Assembly (NCBI GenBank): GCA_030268105.1
Contig: BSDZ01000027.1
Span: 561,001 to 625,000 of the forward strand
Reading direction: 5' to 3'
Origin: Volvox africanus
Lineage: Eukaryota > Chlorophyta > Chlorophyceae > Chlamydomonadales > Volvocaceae
Length of the DNA: 64,000 nt
Shown: piece after piece, positions 62,101 to 64,000 of the stretch
Layout of the letters: every line of letters begins with the position of its first letter
How positions within the stretch are numbered: the stretch's first letter is position 1
Notes under the pieces: model-generated
What the model was told of the DNA's origin: nothing
Seen by the model: only the letters and a program-made list of their open reading frames with translations
Database searches by the model: none
Translations under genes and position numbers: made by a program

Positions 62101-63745
62101 TTAACACGTCGGCGTTGATTTGATCGGGGTTGATTTGGTACATAGGAGCTCCATTTTACAGGACTATGTATGACTTTGATTATGTGGACAAGTCTACAGC
62201 AGTACGGCGTACAATGACAAAGCCATGTAAAAGCAAAATGGCTATTGCCAGAGGTACAAATGGCATAGGCCATGCACAGAGACATATTGGCAAAGTTCTG
62301 TAACCCTGTAAGCTAATTTTTTCTTAGCTTCGTTAATATTCTCACTGATTAAAACTTCAAATGCTTGTTCTTCTGATTCTGAAAACTCACATTGCCATAA
62401 ATGAATTTTCTGGTCATAACCACGCTGAGTGCAGAGAATATAGTAAAAGTTATTAAAAACGATCTGGCAACAGGAAAAAGCAATACATTATAAGGAACTG
62501 AACGTACCTGAGCAGGCGTGCAAAAAGTTACCGAGAATCTTGGTCTTGGCGTAGAAGATAAAAATGCGGATGGGGAGGGGCTTTTAGAAGTTTTAAAATG
62601 GATGGCATGACGTGGCTGTGGGGAGTCGTCGTCCATGGATCTGAATGCCTGACTTTGAAAAAATTAGATCATTAATTGTACCGCTGCGGCGAGGTGTTTT
62701 GCATGGCCTAGATCTCCACCAAGATCTACCAGCCATCATCAGCCTCCCCGGGCGCCAGCTGTCTGCGCTGTTTGTCCCTAAGCCCTCCCATCCCCCTCAT
62801 CCTCGCCTGCAGGTCACAATCCTCTTTGCTGACATTGTCGGTAAGTCGTGGGCCCTTTTTCCCTCTCTTTCCTTCCCTCTTCTGTTCTTTAATACGATAG
62901 TAGCTCGGGACATGTCAGCTCGCGGTGCGCCGCGTCAGCTCGTTGGATTTGGTGTGACAGCAGGAGATAACACCGACTGCAGCATCGCTTCATTTGTCAA
63001 AGCGCATGGTGGGGCGGGTCTGTTTCCTGTCCAAGTGAGGGCGCGGCCGATTCAAGTCCCTGGAAAACTGTATCTGCACGCACACGCGCACAGTTGAGAC
63101 GCGCTTCAACACCTGTCGCACATTCGGTCCGCTGCCACTCCGGCTCCACAGGGTTCACGAGTATGTGCAAGGAGGTGCCCTCCAAGGCGGTGATGAAGTT
63201 CCTCAACGACCTGTACACACGTTTCGGTAAGGGACACTCAGTAAGGAGAGGGACAGACAGAAGGGGTGTGGGATAAGGCATGCGGGACGATGCATACGGT
63301 TGACTCCCAAGTGACTACCACACACCGGCCCATAGCCCGTTGGCGACCCACCGCCCTTGGCCAACGGGATTCGTATAACTTATGACAAACCTTGCAGGCA
63401 AAGGGCTACCGCTGCTACGCCCTAAAAGCTCTATATTCTGCCGGGGCCATGCAGCCACGTGCCCAAGGGCCAACAGGCGTTTTGGGGTTCGGCAGATACT
63501 GCTGCGCGGGCGCATTCGGGACCCCATTATCCCAGGGGCTGCTCCATCCTTTGCTATTGCTGCGTAGCTGGGTCCGGCCGGTCTTGTTGGTGTCCGTCGT
63601 GAGTACTCTTGCGGCTGCTTGCGATTTCAGCTTGTGACTGCTGCAAAGCCCGTTGCCGGCTCACGCTGCTGCTAATGTCCGCCTGCCCTTGCCCCTGCCT
63701 GCTGCTGCTGCAGACACTCTGCTTGACATCTACGGCGTGTACAAG
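53160..63745 (+). CDS. PAS-domain class III nucleotidyl cyclase, 3' end beyond window
   Basis: Probably a guanylate or adenylate cyclase of the algal PAS-linked type, making cGMP or cAMP. Exons: 53160-53550, 53843-54006, 54233-54552, 54935-55058, 55376 to about 55600, 55927-56033, 56208-56384, 56730-57315, 57648-57994, 58302-59830, 60247-60590, 60955-61022, 61368-61385, 61627-61747, 62813-62840, 63152-63226 and 63714-63745. The first exon has a coiled-coil-like helix (LDEARQIILRLKARVRELEG). A PAS start follows (LFTLKGDVLHQNAG, IAYYG), then about 900 residues of Ser/Ala/Gln-rich low complexity. A PAC-like end (YHEVTATPFLDPVS, VVMVVQTDVTARVQLE) leads through a signalling helix and ENIFPRHVLEHI into the catalytic start VTILFADIVGFTSMCKEVP. 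The Asp in FADIVG is the first metal-binding residue; the second lies beyond 63745. Substrate choice cannot be decided here. One exon end (near 55600) is uncertain. Confidence 0.82.
60206..60243. repeat. (TA)n run touching a splice acceptor
   Basis: tatatata/tacgtatatg units end two bases before the predicted acceptor of the 60247 exon, replacing the usual pyrimidine tract and CAG. Confidence 0.8.
61797..62107. mobile_element. 311-bp element with about 80-bp direct terminal repeats
   Basis: Nearly identical segments at 61797-61881 and 62030-62107 begin with agtcagc, share cgcccggcccctccctggg, and end in tcttaacac. The 148 bases between contain tagcgggaatcgcaccggcg, which resembles the complement of a tRNA T-arm. 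It could be a tiny LTR-type (TRIM-like) element or a tRNA-derived tandem unit. It lies in the cyclase intron before the catalytic exon 62813. Confidence 0.6.
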
Positions 63746-64000
63746 GTGTGTGCCGCAGGCGGATACTAGAGCACGTCACGTGTACGAGCACGTTAAAACT
63801 GTGTCATGAATTTTAAGAAACCAAACAGTGCGCGTATGGCTTTGCCTATGGTTCTGCACGCTTTGGTGTCGGTATGCCTCACCGTGGGAATCAATCCCAT
63901 CTGGTGTGCACTTTACACATGGTCCTTTGACAAAACTGAGCTGAGCAGTTTTACCCCCCCCCCTTCCCTTCTCCTGTTGTTTGCCCACTTCTCTGTCATG

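Overview
The window reads as nuclear DNA from a motile green alga, most likely a volvocine or chlamydomonad chlorophyte. Genes are split into many short exons with GT-AG introns. Intergenic DNA is rich in microsatellites. One gene encodes the ciliary protein DRC7, and another a PAS-linked class III nucleotidyl cyclase. No standard RNA gene, CRISPR array or bacterial operon was found. All exon borders were placed by eye from splice signals, reading phase and family conservation, so gene coordinates are spans with introns included.

Layout. 1-2.8 kb: no recognisable gene. 2.8-8.3 kb (+) and 11.1-16.5 kb (-): two convergent paralogues of a secreted SGNH/GDSL-type hydrolase. They share exon structure and are mostly diverged, but two tracts (about 185 bp and 420 bp, introns included) are almost identical, as expected after gene conversion. 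18.3-20.9 kb (-): an unrecognised gene whose product carries repeats around a 'W-(I/L)-G...GR-(K/R)-DL-x-DVI' pattern; its 5' end was not found. 21.06-21.21 kb (+): an AT-rich piece resembling the N-terminus of bacterial TilS (tRNA-Ile lysidine synthase), cut off after its PP-loop; it looks like transferred bacterial, possibly rickettsial, DNA. 24.2-30.2 kb (-): a complete secreted type-B carboxylesterase with its catalytic triad. 33.7-49.6 kb (-): a 28-exon gene that reads in phase as leucine-rich repeats, then kelch repeats, then the conserved CCDC135/lobo body of DRC7. 53.2 kb to the right edge (+): a PAS-domain nucleotidyl cyclase that leaves the window inside its catalytic domain.

How the genes relate: DRC7 belongs to the nexin-dynein regulatory complex of motile cilia, and the cyclase lies divergently upstream of it, 3.6 kb away. 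A ciliary or signalling link between them is only inferred from this proximity. The hydrolases and the carboxylesterase carry N-terminal signal peptides and probably act in the secretory pathway or extracellular matrix. The remaining DNA holds a three-copy dispersed repeat, a 311-bp element with direct terminal repeats, a G-rich hexamer satellite and several polypurine/polypyrimidine tracts.
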